A stretch of 64,000 bases of DNA from Clostridiales bacterium CHKCI006. Lineage in GTDB: Bacteria > Bacillota_I > Bacilli_A > Erysipelotrichales > Coprobacillaceae. Below the pieces are notes generated by a model. The model was not told the DNA's origin. It did no database searches and worked only from the letters and a program-made list of their open reading frames with translations. A program made the translations under genes and the position numbers. The DNA is taken from contig FCNA01000124.1 in NCBI GenBank assembly GCA_900018345.1, positions 17,939 through 81,938 of the forward strand. Direction: 5' to 3'. This document shows, one piece after another, positions 1-8,932 of this stretch (positions are counted from its first letter, which is position 1; the number at the start of each line of letters is the position of its first letter).

Positions 1-686
1 CGTCCCTGCGCCATGTTATCGATGATCTCATCTGTTACAATTTCAGGATCCATCGTCTCTACACACTGTAATAACCATTCATAAGCTTCATTTAATTCAT
101 TAGGATCAGAAGTATTCATAGAATACCCTAAGGCCTTTAAAGCCATCATGAAAGAGTCACGCTCAGAATCATATAAATAAATGTCACCTTTATATTTTGT
201 ATCAAGGAAAATATTGAAGCCTTCTCTTTGCAGGTCTTCTTCACTGACTTTTGTCTTATCATAAACAATACCTACAGTCCCCCAGAAATAAGGAACAGAG
301 TAATCGTTATTTGGATCATATGGCAGCCCTTTGACCCCTTCTACTAACAAATCCATGCAGTTTAACTTGCTTTTATCCAATGGTTGAAGCAAATCTTCCT
401 GCAACAAACGCTCGATCATGTAATCACTAGGAACCAGGATGTCATATGGTTCTCCGTTAGCGACACGGATATACATGGCTTCATTGGAATCAAAATAGTC
501 GACAACAACGGTTGCTCCTGTCAGATCTTCGAAATCAGAGATCAGGTTTTCACCCATGTACTCACCCCAGTTATACAAATGGAGCTCTTGTCCAGCGTAA
601 GGTTTCCCTTCGCCAGAATTACTGCTGCATCCAGTCATGGAAATCACCGTTGCAGCGGCCAGAAAACTAGCTAACAACTTTTTCAT
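1..686 (-). CDS. potD: PotD spermidine/putrescine-binding lipoprotein (partial)
   Basis: Extracellular solute-binding lipoprotein that captures polyamines for the PotABC importer. The visible 228 codons begin with a lipoprotein signal peptide (MKKLLASFLAAATVIS followed by the lipobox MTGC), then the family-typical LHLYNWGEYMGENLISDFE stretch and a domain of the bacterial SBP fold. The 3' end lies beyond the left edge, so roughly a third of the usual 340-360 residues is missing. The start at 686 is supported by AAGGGAG about 7 bases upstream. It overlaps the end of potC by 20 bp, as last gene of the XRE-potABCD operon. Putrescine versus spermidine preference cannot be read. Confidence 0.93.
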   Translation of the reverse strand, partial: MKKLLASFLAAATVISMTGCSSNSGEGKPYAGQELHLYNWGEYMGENLISDFEDLTGATVVVDYFDSNEAMYIRVANGEPYDILVPSDYMIERLLQEDLLQPLDKSKLNCMDLLVEGVKGLPYDPNNDYSVPYFWGTVGIVYDKTKVSEEDLQREGFNIFLDTKYKGDIYLYDSERDSFMMALKALGYSMNTSDPNELNEAYEWLLQCVETMDPEIVTDEIIDNMAQG

Positions 687-1473
687 TTTTTTTCTCCCTT
701 CTTGATTTGATGAGTGGCACAATGTTGATGACCAACAGCACCACGGTTATCAATACTACGACAAGCGTAGATATTGCATTGATCGTTGGGTTGACACGTT
801 TAGACATCGTATACACCATGATACTTAGGTTCTTTACACCGCCACCCGTGACAAAATAAGAAATGATGAAATCATCAAAGGACATCGTAAAGGCAATCAG
901 AGCACCTGATACGATCCCCGGCATGATCTGAGGTACCAGTACCTTGGTCAGCGCCTGCCAAGGCGTTGCCCCGAGGTCCATCGCTGCATCCGAAAGGTTC
1001 GGATCAAGCGAGCGGATCTTGGGCATAACACTCAGGATCACGTAAGGCGTACAAAAACAAATATGCGCTAAAAGCATTGTCATATAGCCACGCTTTACGC
1101 CAAAAGTAATAAATAAAAGCATCAGACCGATGGCTGTCACGATCTCAGGATTCATGATTGGGAAATCATTGAGCTGCATAACCACACTTTTCATGATCTT
1201 ACCTGATTTAGACAAACCAATCGCACTAATCGTCCCTACCACCGTTGAAACAACCGTTGCGATCAACGCGATACTCACTGTCGTTGATAAGGACTCCATC
1301 ATTTCACGGTTATTAAAGAGACTTTCATACCACTGCATACTAAAGCCCGTGAAATTGGTCAATGACTTGCTTTCATTGAAGGAGAAGATCACCATGAAGA
1401 TGATCGGCAGGTAGAAAAACAGAACTGCCAATACCATCAGGATCTTGCCTATGATACGTTTATCTTTCTTCAT
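667..1473 (-). CDS. potC: PotC polyamine ABC transporter permease
   Basis: Inner-membrane permease of the spermidine/putrescine importer, 268 residues, normal for PotC. There are about six membrane segments, and the coupling-helix EAA-type motif is visible near residues 158-177 (DAAMDLGATPWQALTKVLVP), which contacts PotA. Hydrophobic residues 10-32 form the first helix. Its start codon overlaps the potB stop as ATGA, indicating translational coupling; its 3' end overlaps potD by 20 bp. Family assignment rests on sequence pattern plus operon position next to potB, potA and potD. Confidence 0.94.
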   Translation of the reverse strand: MKKDKRIIGKILMVLAVLFFYLPIIFMVIFSFNESKSLTNFTGFSMQWYESLFNNREMMESLSTTVSIALIATVVSTVVGTISAIGLSKSGKIMKSVVMQLNDFPIMNPEIVTAIGLMLLFITFGVKRGYMTMLLAHICFCTPYVILSVMPKIRSLDPNLSDAAMDLGATPWQALTKVLVPQIMPGIVSGALIAFTMSFDDFIISYFVTGGGVKNLSIMVYTMSKRVNPTINAISTLVVVLITVVLLVINIVPLIKSRREKKNEKVVS

Positions 1474-2312
1474 GCTTTTTCTTTCCCCCTTCCGGCATTA
1501 CGTTCATCGATCTTACGGATCGCATACATACAAACCATCATGATCACGGCCATGATCATTGAAATCGCACTACCAAAGTTCCATTCACCGACAGTGATGA
1601 ACTGGTTCTCAATGACATTACCGATTAAGAAGTAGGATCCGCCGCCCAGCAGCTTTGGAATAAAGAAGGAGCTGACAGCTGGCAGGAAGACCAGCGTGAT
1701 CCCACTGACCACGCCCGAGAGTGAGAGCGGGAAAGTCACTCGCCAGAAAGTCTGGAAACGATTGGCGCCCAGATCATGACTGGCTTCTAATAAGGACTTA
1801 TCCATCTTACATAAAGCAGTATTGATCTGCAGGATCATAAACGGCAGGAAGTTGTAGACCATTCCCAGCAATACTGAGCCCTCTGTATAAAGCAGCTCCG
1901 TATCTCCCAATCCAAACAAACCTAAGAAGCTTTGCGCAATGCCGCCATCGGATAAAATACCGATCCAGGCATAAGTTCGTACCAGCATGTTGATCCACAT
2001 TGGCAGCGTAATGACCAGTACCCAAAAGTTGCGCATCTTATCACTGCTGCGCGCAATGAAATAACCAATCGGATAACCTAAAAGCACACAAATGATCGTG
2101 GTCTTGATGGCAATCTCCAAAGAGCGCCACAACACCAGCAAGAAATCTTGGTCGGTAAAGAATTTAATAAAATGTTCTAGCGTGAATGAGAAGTTGATAA
2201 TGCCATTGCCTGAGTTTGTAAAAGCATAAAACAGAATCAGCAGCATTGGCAAAAGGATCATCAAAATGACCCAGATAAGATATGGCCACGCTAACTGGGA
2301 AAACTTTTTCAT
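1470..2312 (-). CDS. potB: PotB polyamine ABC transporter permease
   Basis: Second inner-membrane permease of the polyamine importer, 280 residues. The first helix is near residues 9-32, and the EAA-loop signature EASHDLGANRFQTFWRVTFP lies around residues 175-194, where the permease docks on the ATPase. PotB and PotC form the heterodimeric channel in this family. It starts one base after the potA stop and overlaps potC by ATGA, so the four transport genes are made from one transcript. Nothing about it is unusual. Confidence 0.94.
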   Translation of the reverse strand: MKKFSQLAWPYLIWVILMILLPMLLILFYAFTNSGNGIINFSFTLEHFIKFFTDQDFLLVLWRSLEIAIKTTIICVLLGYPIGYFIARSSDKMRNFWVLVITLPMWINMLVRTYAWIGILSDGGIAQSFLGLFGLGDTELLYTEGSVLLGMVYNFLPFMILQINTALCKMDKSLLEASHDLGANRFQTFWRVTFPLSLSGVVSGITLVFLPAVSSFFIPKLLGGGSYFLIGNVIENQFITVGEWNFGSAISMIMAVIMMVCMYAIRKIDERNAGRGKEKA

Positions 2313-2313
2313 C

Positions 2314-3891
2314 TTAGAATCCCATCTTGCTCATGACATGAATATCTTCAGGATAGAAGGTTAAGCCGACCTCTTTACCTTCTTCCACATAATCCGTTGT
2401 ATGGATCTTGAATTCGCGTCCTTCTGTTGAGAAGGTTACCTGATAGACACCCTCGCGGATGTTTTCCGGATCAAAATCATAATCAACATAAATTTCCACA
2501 GATTCATCTTCATTATTGATCTTCCAGCCCTGTGCATTGGCCCAGGTCTTTAGATCGGTATCTAAAGCCACCGATTCTTTGATCTCATCCACCGTCTTAA
2601 AGAAGTTGAAAGCCATGACTGCTTCATTAGCGCGATCATTTTTTACAAACGGCTGGTTCACGACAAAGATCTTCTTTTGAATAGATGTCCCGTTGGAAGT
2701 AGAGAAGGTGACCGGATATTCACCCAGCTCTTCTTTTAGATCATATTCGATCTTACTAATGGAAATGTATTCATCCGTTTGCGGATTCCAGGCCTGCGCA
2801 TCGGCACGCGCTACAATTTCTTTATCATCCAATGTTTTGAGATCTTCGATATCGACATAGAAATCATTGGCAGAGATTTTTTCCTTACCACTTTCACTGG
2901 TTGTCTCATTGCCTGAGATCACACGCATATTCACCGTAACGGTTGTTCCCGGTACCGTTTCGACCATGACTTCATAATGGACTCCCTTAAACAGTACAGA
3001 GAGTACCTCACCTTTCATCTTGCCATCTTTGGCATCGACAATATCGATATCCTCAGGACGAATGATCACATCAACAGGCTCATTGTCTTTAAAGCCTAAA
3101 TCCACACAGTCAAAGGTAATATCATCAAACTTCACTTTATAATCTTCAAGCATGACGCCAGGAATGATGTTGCTTTCTCCAATAAAGTTGGCAACATAAC
3201 GGTTTTCAGGTTCATTGTAGATTTCTACCGGTGTCCCCACCTGTTGGATCTCGCCATCCTTCATGACAACGATCTTATCAGACATGGTCAGGGCTTCTTC
3301 CTGGTCATGTGTCACGTAAATAAAGGTAATGCCGACTTCCTGCTGGATACGTTTCAGCTCGTACTGCATTTCTTTACGCAGTTTCAGATCCAGCGCACCG
3401 AGCGGTTCATCCAGTAAAAGAACCTTAGGTTCATTGACCAGCGCTCTGGCAATCGCAACACGCTGCTGCTGTCCCCCGGAAAGCAGTGTCACGTTTTTAT
3501 GTTCGAAGCCTTCTAAGCCGATCAGCTTAAGCATCTTCATGACCTTCTGTTCGATGACATCCTTACTCATCTTCTTAATTTTTAAGCCAAAAGCGATATT
3601 CTGATAGACTGTCATATGCGGAAAAAGAGCATATTTCTGAAACACGGTATTTAATTCTCTTTTATGTGGCGGAACCTTTGAAATGTCCTCGCCATCAAAA
3701 ATGACCTGGCCATCGCTGGCATCTAAGAATCCTCCCAAAATTCTTAAGAGGGTCGTTTTTCCACAACCACTAGGTCCTAAAAGCGTTACAAATTCATTTT
3801 CGTAAATATCCAGATTGATACCCTTTAAAACAATCTGTCCGTCAAAATCTTTGACGATGTTACGAAATTGAATTAACTTTTTTTCCTCCAT
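2314..3891 (-). CDS. potA: PotA polyamine ABC transporter ATPase with a large insert in the TOBE domain
   Basis: Cytoplasmic ATPase that powers PotBC. Walker A GPSGCGKT (about residues 39-46), Q-loop FQKYALFPH, signature LSGGQQQR (about 138), Walker [12 protein letters not shown] (about 158-168) and the H-loop THD are all intact. I chose the ATG at 3891 because AAAGGGG lies 7 bases upstream; an ATG at 3936 would overlap the previous gene. The protein is 525 residues, against about 350-380 for ordinary PotA. The TOBE domain starts normally ([10 protein letters not shown]), is interrupted after about residue 328 by some 165 residues containing two similar beta-rich repeats, and then finishes with its usual FYPEDIHVM ending. 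Confidence 0.92.
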   Translation of the reverse strand: MEEKKLIQFRNIVKDFDGQIVLKGINLDIYENEFVTLLGPSGCGKTTLLRILGGFLDASDGQVIFDGEDISKVPPHKRELNTVFQKYALFPHMTVYQNIAFGLKIKKMSKDVIEQKVMKMLKLIGLEGFEHKNVTLLSGGQQQRVAIARALVNEPKVLLLDEPLGALDLKLRKEMQYELKRIQQEVGITFIYVTHDQEEALTMSDKIVVMKDGEIQQVGTPVEIYNEPENRYVANFIGESNIIPGVMLEDYKVKFDDITFDCVDLGFKDNEPVDVIIRPEDIDIVDAKDGKMKGEVLSVLFKGVHYEVMVETVPGTTVTVNMRVISGNETTSESGKEKISANDFYVDIEDLKTLDDKEIVARADAQAWNPQTDEYISISKIEYDLKEELGEYPVTFSTSNGTSIQKKIFVVNQPFVKNDRANEAVMAFNFFKTVDEIKESVALDTDLKTWANAQGWKINNEDESVEIYVDYDFDPENIREGVYQVTFSTEGREFKIHTTDYVEEGKEVGLTFYPEDIHVMSKMGF

Positions 3892-3908
3892 TTTTTTACC
3901 CCTTTCCA

Positions 3909-4442
3909 TCAAAACATTGGTGGCGTTGTGATCCACAGGATCTTCGCTTCACCATTCCCTTTATTTTCTAAATAATGTGCTTTATCACCGCTTAGATAAA
4001 AGGTTTCCTTCGCCTTCAGGCGATATGATTGTCCCCCGACAATCAGTTCAACATTTCCTTTGAGGACGTAACCGAACTCCTGTCCGTTATGGCTTTCCAT
4101 CAACATGCTTTTCTTGCCCGGATGCAGGGTCAAAAGAATCGGTTCCATCTGGTTTTTTTGCGCGTTGGGAATCACCCACTCGATCGTGTAGTCTTCCCTT
4201 TCATCAACAAAGAAATCATCTGTCTGAAAGACGATTTTTTCTTCCTTTTCAACCCGGAAAAAGTCCGCCAGATTCGTTCCTAAAGCCTCCAGGATATCGT
4301 TCAATGTCGAAATGCTCGGGCTTGTCAGATCACGTTCAACCTGCGACAGAAAGCCTTTGGTAAGCTCCGAACGGCTGGCCAGCTCTTCGAGTGTCAGATC
4401 GTTGCGGATGCGCAGGGCTCTCAGCTTTTTTCCTATCTGCAA
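3909..4442 (-). CDS. XRE/cupin transcriptional regulator of the pot operon
   Basis: DNA-binding regulator of the PuuR-like class: an N-terminal HTH_3 domain ([19 protein letters not shown], then [13 protein letters not shown], residues about 2-60) followed by a C-terminal cupin (residues about 105-177; [21 protein letters not shown]). I prefer the TTG start at 4442: GGAGGTG (4448-4454) sits 5 bases upstream, whereas the in-frame ATG at 4457 lies before that ribosome site. The gene is first in the potABCD operon, 17 bases upstream of potA, so it very likely controls polyamine uptake; the cupin may sense the ligand. That role is inferred from position and family. Confidence 0.9.
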   Translation of the reverse strand: MQIGKKLRALRIRNDLTLEELASRSELTKGFLSQVERDLTSPSISTLNDILEALGTNLADFFRVEKEEKIVFQTDDFFVDEREDYTIEWVIPNAQKNQMEPILLTLHPGKKSMLMESHNGQEFGYVLKGNVELIVGGQSYRLKAKETFYLSGDKAHYLENKGNGEAKILWITTPPMF

Positions 4443-4468
4443 AAAAACACCTCCCATTCAAAATACTA

Positions 4469-4526
4469 AACTTAAAGTTCTAAAAATGAAACACCATTAT
4501 TATACATAATTCTTCTGAAAGTGCAA
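4469..4526 (-). promoter_or_regulatory. Promoter and candidate operator of the XRE-potABCD operon
   Basis: On the minus strand, a -35-like TTGCAC (4521-4526) is followed after 16 bases by a perfect TATAAT (4499-4504). Just downstream is the palindrome AACTTAAAGTT (4469-4479), positioned over the expected transcript start. The palindrome is a reasonable operator for the XRE regulator it precedes; binding is inferred. Confidence 0.6.
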
Positions 4527-4585
4527 GTAAAAATTCAATATTTCTTAAAAAAAGTTCACAAATAGTAAACAGGCGACATGTCCAC

Positions 4586-4611
4586 AAAAAAAGAAGCGAT
4601 TGCGTCGCTTC
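4586..4611 (-). terminator. Rho-independent terminator after the AKR remnant
   Basis: GAAGCGA/TCGCTTC arms (4593-4599 and 4605-4611) with a 5-base loop, followed on the minus strand by seven T residues. The same hairpin arms recur at 5466-5484 after the frameshifted AKR. Confidence 0.8.
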
Positions 4612-4683
4612 CTATTCTTCGAAATTGCATTTGGTTGTTGCCAAACGTGCTAATGATTCCGGTGTCATTTGATAAGATATGGC
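4602..4683 (-). pseudogene. Decayed 3' end of an aldo/keto reductase gene
   Basis: Bases 4602-4659 are identical to 5475-5532, the 3' end of the frameshifted AKR gene. Read on the minus strand they give the same last residues (TPESLARLATTKCNFEE and a stop). Upstream the frame stays open for only about fifteen more residues that no longer resemble an AKR, and then hits a stop. This looks like what is left of a duplicated AKR copy together with its terminator. The rest of 4458-4807 contains nothing else I can identify. Confidence 0.7.
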
Positions 4684-4807
4684 TGCATCATGCCAAAAAG
4701 CAGGAGGGTATGTCATTAGCCATCATGGTAGATCGATTTGCAGACTGTTTTTCCAGCCAAACACTTTACGTCTTCAGTAAGTCAAAAAACGTCATCCCCA
4801 ACAACAT

Positions 4808-5155
4808 TCATTGTAAATTGAAATATTGATTATAGATTTGCGTCAGTTCATCATAAATCTCATCTTGATCTTCAAAAACACGGTACGTTTTTTCCGTATT
4901 TGCTTCGCTATTGAAAAATTGAAGCTCCCAGCTCTGTCCTTGCCCTAAATGGCCCTGACTTTCCTGGCACAAATCCCATAGTTCATCAATAGCGTCTGGA
5001 TCGGTGATAGATCGTGGTTGACCAGCAGCCGTCGAGCTCAGGATCAGTGTCATTTGCACGGCATCATAATCCATGCTTGGTTGACTAGAACAACCAGCGA
5101 TATGAAATACCAAAAAAAGCGCTAAAAAGAAGCCCATCATTTTTCTCATGCTCAT
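4808..5155 (-). CDS. Small lipoprotein of unknown function
   Basis: A 115-residue predicted lipoprotein. The signal peptide (residues about 1-21) has a charged start, a hydrophobic core and the lipobox HIAGC, with the acylated cysteine followed by SS. The mature part (about 94 residues) is short and mixed alpha/beta, with no motif I recognise. GGAGGAT lies 5 bases upstream of the ATG at 5155. It stands alone between two AKR-derived loci, reading in the same direction. It is probably anchored to the outer face of the membrane. Confidence 0.72.
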   Translation of the reverse strand: MSMRKMMGFFLALFLVFHIAGCSSQPSMDYDAVQMTLILSSTAAGQPRSITDPDAIDELWDLCQESQGHLGQGQSWELQFFNSEANTEKTYRVFEDQDEIYDELTQIYNQYFNLQ

Positions 5156-5484
5156 TTTATCCTCCTATATAGAACTGTCTGATCATTGCACATTCTCAGT
5201 CTCTTATACCATCCTATCACGAATGATTAACGATGATGCCATTCAAAAAACATTGAAATCGACTCCCCTTCCGTTGATGATATCCCCAAGACTGAACGCT
5301 TCCTTAAAATTTCCTGAAATATAGCCACTACTAGTAGCGAGAAATAATTATGTAACCTCTTTCTTTATTTTCATTCTAGCACAAAACACATATATAATCA
5401 AATATTAGCCATATCTTTATCCGATACACAAAATCTAAAAAACAAAATGAAGGTGATGCAAAATAGAAGCGAACGCGTCGCTTC
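5156..5484. other. Intergenic region without a recognisable gene
   Basis: AT-rich spacer of 329 bases. No open frame with a ribosome site and no clear RNA structure is seen, apart from the weak terminator hairpin GAAGCGA/TCGCTTC at 5466-5484 that ends the AKR pseudogene on the minus strand. Confidence 0.6.
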
Positions 5485-6323
5485 CTATTCTTCGAAATTG
5501 CATTTGGTTGTTGCCAAACGTGCTAATGATTCTGGTGTGACCTTATAGAATGGTGTATGGCGGTTGATTCCGGCCATCTTTTGCATTTCTTCCTCAGTTA
5601 AGCTAAAGTCAAAGATCTTCGCATTCTCAGCAATATGTCCTTCTGAACGGCTGCCTGGCATTGGTGTAAAGCCCATCTGCACATGCCAGCGAAGCACGAT
5701 TTGCGCCGGTGTCCGATCATGTGCCTTAGCCAGTTCTACAACAACAGGATCATTCAGCAACTCTTGGCTGCCATGTCCTAACGGGAACCAGCACTGCAGC
5801 TTGATGTCATGCGCATCACAGAATTCATGGCAGGCTTCTGCTGGATAATAAGGATGTCCTTCTACCTGCATGACCATTGGTGGGATCTTGCAATGATCCA
5901 GGATCTCCTGAATCTTATCGACCGGGAAATTCGATAATCCAATGGCTTTCAGCTTACCTTCCTGATACGCTTTTTCCAGCATACCATAGGCATAAAGATA
6001 ATGATTGACTGGATGATGCAGGATCATCAAATCGATATAATCCACATCTAAACGTTTTAAGGTATCATCGATGGCCTGATCATTTTCATAAAGAGTTGGA
6101 CCTAACTTAGTTTCCAGAAAATAGTCTCCCGTTTTAAACCTGAAGCCTTCAGCCCCTGTCCGACTTCAACCTCATTGCCGTAGCGATTAGCTGTATCGAT
6201 CAAACGATAGCCATTATTGAGCGCAAAAGCGACATTTGAAATGATCTGCTCACCACTCTGACCAATCGTTCCATAGCCTAATTGAGGCATCATGACACCA
6301 TTGCTTAATTGAATATATTCCAT
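5485..6323 (-). pseudogene. Aldo/keto reductase gene with a single-base frameshift
   Basis: NADPH-dependent AKR fold split into two frames. The first part (6323 to about 6117) carries MEYIQLSNGVMMPQLGYGT and the DTANRYGNE motif with its Asp and Tyr. The second part continues in another frame with ETKLGPTLYEN, DYIDLMILHHPV, AIGLSNF and MQVEGHPYYP. At about 6114-6122 the sequence reads ATTTTCTGGAAACT; one extra C would restore a continuous 279-residue AKR. It is therefore either a recent pseudogene or a sequencing error. It lies 14 bases downstream of the intact AKR gene, in one operon. Confidence 0.85.
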
Positions 6324-6337
6324 GTTCTGACCTCTTT

Positions 6338-7216
6338 CTAATCATGAATCTTACGCTGATTACACATGCGCACAAATTCTGGATCAAAATGTTTCACTGC
6401 TGTCCCCACATAGCCCTGGTCGAGGCTCGAGATCTGTTTCATTTCGTCTTCGCTTAAAGCAAAATCCCAGATGTTCACATTTTCTATGATACGTTCTTTA
6501 TGCGTTGATTTAGGAATAACGACTACCCCGCGCTGAACATTCCATCTTAAGATGACCTGACCAACGCTCTTGTTGTGCTTAACCGCGATTTCCTTCAGCA
6601 TTTCGTTTTCAAATGGGTTATATCTGCCCCCGCCTAAAGGTGCCCAGGCTTCTGGTACAACATCATAATATTTCATCGTTTCTAAAGCGTCTTCCTGGGT
6701 AAAATAAGGATGTAATTCTACCTGGTTGACCATTGGACGGATCTTGACGGTCTCACAGAAGTTCGTTAAGACATGAGGATAAAAGTTAGATACCCCGATT
6801 GCTTTCAATTTGCCTGCTTCATAGGCTTCTTCCATCGCCCGCCAGGCTGAAAAATAATCTTTCATGGCCTGATGCAGTAAATAAAGATCGATATATTCCA
6901 GTCCCATTTTCTTGATGGAAGCATCGATTGCTGCTCTGGCCATGTCGATATTCTCCATATCCTGAACCCACATCTTCGAAGTAATAAAGAGCTCCTCACG
7001 TGTACAAATGCCTTCGCTGATGGCTTCTCTGACTGCTTCACCCACGGCATCTTCATTGGTATATGAAGCTGCTGTATCAATCAGACGATAACCGGCCTTG
7101 ATGGCATCCAGCACAGCGCGTTTGCATTCTTCCTTATCACGCACCTGAAAAACACCAAAACCTTCTAAAGGCATCTCCAGCCCGTTATGTAAACGTACGG
7201 TTTCAATTTGACTCAT
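6338..7216 (-). CDS. Aldo/keto reductase
   Basis: Cytosolic NAD(P)H-dependent carbonyl reductase of the AKR5/diketogulonate-reductase-like group, 292 residues. Catalytic tetrad elements are visible: DTAASYTNE (Asp and Tyr, about 46-54), the Lys in FITSKMW (about 79), and His in YLLHQAMKD (about 113). Cofactor-binding elements IGVSNF, NQVELHPY and IPKSTHKERI follow in normal order. AGGAGGAG lies before the ATG at 7216. It precedes the frameshifted AKR by 14 bases. The true substrate cannot be told from sequence. Confidence 0.92.
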   Translation of the reverse strand: MSQIETVRLHNGLEMPLEGFGVFQVRDKEECKRAVLDAIKAGYRLIDTAASYTNEDAVGEAVREAISEGICTREELFITSKMWVQDMENIDMARAAIDASIKKMGLEYIDLYLLHQAMKDYFSAWRAMEEAYEAGKLKAIGVSNFYPHVLTNFCETVKIRPMVNQVELHPYFTQEDALETMKYYDVVPEAWAPLGGGRYNPFENEMLKEIAVKHNKSVGQVILRWNVQRGVVVIPKSTHKERIIENVNIWDFALSEDEMKQISSLDQGYVGTAVKHFDPEFVRMCNQRKIHD

Positions 7217-7323
7217 TTGACTTCTCCTCCTTTGTCATCGCTTTCTCTATTTTCATTTTACACGTTTACTGAAAAAAAGTACAATACGTCTCATGCAAGA
7301 TAGCATGTCTTCAGCGCATAGTA

Positions 7324-7347
7324 AAAGCTGTGTCTAGACACAGCTTT
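7324..7347 (-). terminator. Terminator of the esterase-HAD operon
   Basis: A perfect 24-base palindrome with arms AAAGCTGTGTCT and its complement. It includes the HAD stop codon at 7334 and is followed by a short T run on the minus strand. Confidence 0.7.
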
Positions 7348-7987
7348 GAAAATCGGGATAGATACCGATGATCCTATCGTCCTGAATCGCACATGCTTTA
7401 GGTGAGATGACCACTATTTGTCCGATCCCGGCGGCTAGGGCATTTTGAATCCCTGAAGGAGCATCCTCATAGACACGCACATCGGCAGGATCCAGGCCTA
7501 AATGATGGCAGGCTTGCTGGTACATACGAATTTTATCCGGATAGCTGCCATCATCATAGACAACCTTCTCATACATAAACCAGCGTGCTAAATTAAAAAC
7601 TTCAAAGAAGAAATCGATATTTGCCTTGATAGATGCCGAACAAATCGTCATCGGAATCTTTGCGGCTTGCAGTTTATCGAAATAGGCTTCCGCTCCAGCT
7701 AACAGATGCAGATGTGCCGGATCGGCCAGACAGGCCTCACGATAGAGGGCCTCCTTTTTTTGGGAATATTTCTCCAGCGTTTCATGATCGACTGAACGCC
7801 CTACCAGGCGTTCAATGATCACTTGATTAGGGACACCATGAAAATGCTGTTCTAGTTCTTCCTCACTCAAGTCATAACCGGCTAGCGTTTTGGCCATTTG
7901 CTGCCAGGCAAGCAAATGCTTTTCATGATCGTTAAAAAGGGTGCCATTGAAATCAAAGACAACGCCCTTATACGGAAACGTGGCCAC
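7334..7987 (-). CDS. HAD-superfamily phosphatase (beta-phosphoglucomutase-like)
   Basis: A 217-residue HAD hydrolase of the subfamily with a helical cap. Motif I is DFNGTLFND (about residues 12-20), where the second Asp of the usual DxDGT is replaced by Asn; motif II is TICSAS (about 114); motif IV is VYEDAPSGIQNALAAG (about 171-186). The Asp-to-Asn change is tolerated in some HADs but deserves care in assigning activity. The start is GTG at 7987 with GAGGGG 8 bases upstream. It overlaps the esterase gene by 20 bp, so the two are co-translated. Confidence 0.86.
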   Translation of the reverse strand: MATFPYKGVVFDFNGTLFNDHEKHLLAWQQMAKTLAGYDLSEEELEQHFHGVPNQVIIERLVGRSVDHETLEKYSQKKEALYREACLADPAHLHLLAGAEAYFDKLQAAKIPMTICSASIKANIDFFFEVFNLARWFMYEKVVYDDGSYPDKIRMYQQACHHLGLDPADVRVYEDAPSGIQNALAAGIGQIVVISPKACAIQDDRIIGIYPDFQSCV

Positions 7988-8795
7988 TATTCATCCCCTC
8001 ACTTTCATCGTCTAAAGGCAGCCACTCCAGCACTTTGAGAATATAAGTATCCCAGAAATCCCAATCATGTCCGCCCGGACCTTCCATAAAAGTCACTTCG
8101 GCGCCTTGCTGTTTCAGAAAATCGCGATAAGCCACATTCACTTGATAGAGGAAATCTTCCGTTCCGCAAGCCATAAAGATCTTAGGGAAATCCTGCGGAT
8201 GACTGGCCAGGCGACGGGCGAGTGCTTCGTAATCCATCTCACTGCCTTTTAATTGGTCCAGATCTCCAAATTGACTTTCATAATATGAACGCTGCGAAAT
8301 AGGCGGCAGCTTGGGATCATTGACGGAATGAATGGCATCATCCAAAACAAGGGCGCTCGACAGCCCGGCAATATAGCCAAAGGTCTGATAATACTTCAGC
8401 CCATTGGTCAAGGCACCATAGCCTCCCATCGAAAGGCCGGCAATATACGTATCTTCACGCTTATCTGAAAGCGGGAAAAGACGACGCGTCACCTCAACGA
8501 GCTCTTCACCAATAAAAGTTGAAAAATTATCCATGCTGTCTGGATGATCCACATAGAATTTGTTTTCACCTGACGGCATGATTACCGCAAGATTATGCTT
8601 TTCAGCCCAACGCTGGATGCGAGTTCCGGTCACCCAATCCGTATAATTTCCAAAGATACCGTGTAATAAATATAATGTCTTAAACGGTTTGTCCGATGTT
8701 TTTTCCACTCCGATCTTGTCCACTGGAATGATGGCATTGATCGTTACTGTTCGAAGTAATGAACGAGATATAAAATTGACTTGTACTAATGCCAT
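7968..8795 (-). CDS. Alpha/beta-hydrolase esterase (EstA / tributyrin-esterase family)
   Basis: Cytosolic esterase of 275 residues, no signal peptide. The N-terminal strand pattern MALVQVNFISRSLLRTV and LYLLHGIFGNYTDW (oxyanion region) match the S-formylglutathione hydrolase/EstA family. The nucleophile elbow is GLSMGGYG (Ser about residue 122), an Asp is near CGTEDFLY (about 215) and the catalytic His is in GGHDWDFWD (about 248). It is first gene of a two-gene operon with the HAD phosphatase. Short-chain acyl esters are the usual family substrates. Confidence 0.9.
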   Translation of the reverse strand: MALVQVNFISRSLLRTVTINAIIPVDKIGVEKTSDKPFKTLYLLHGIFGNYTDWVTGTRIQRWAEKHNLAVIMPSGENKFYVDHPDSMDNFSTFIGEELVEVTRRLFPLSDKREDTYIAGLSMGGYGALTNGLKYYQTFGYIAGLSSALVLDDAIHSVNDPKLPPISQRSYYESQFGDLDQLKGSEMDYEALARRLASHPQDFPKIFMACGTEDFLYQVNVAYRDFLKQQGAEVTFMEGPGGHDWDFWDTYILKVLEWLPLDDESEGMNSGHVSV

Positions 8796-8932
8796 GATAA
8801 AACCTCCTTTCTTATATCATATCACAATCACCCACGCATAGAAAGTTTTTTAAAAGCGTTTTCAAAAATGATGGACTTTTTTTCACATAAGCATTAAAAT
8901 AAATATATAGATAAAATAAGGGAGGAATTATA

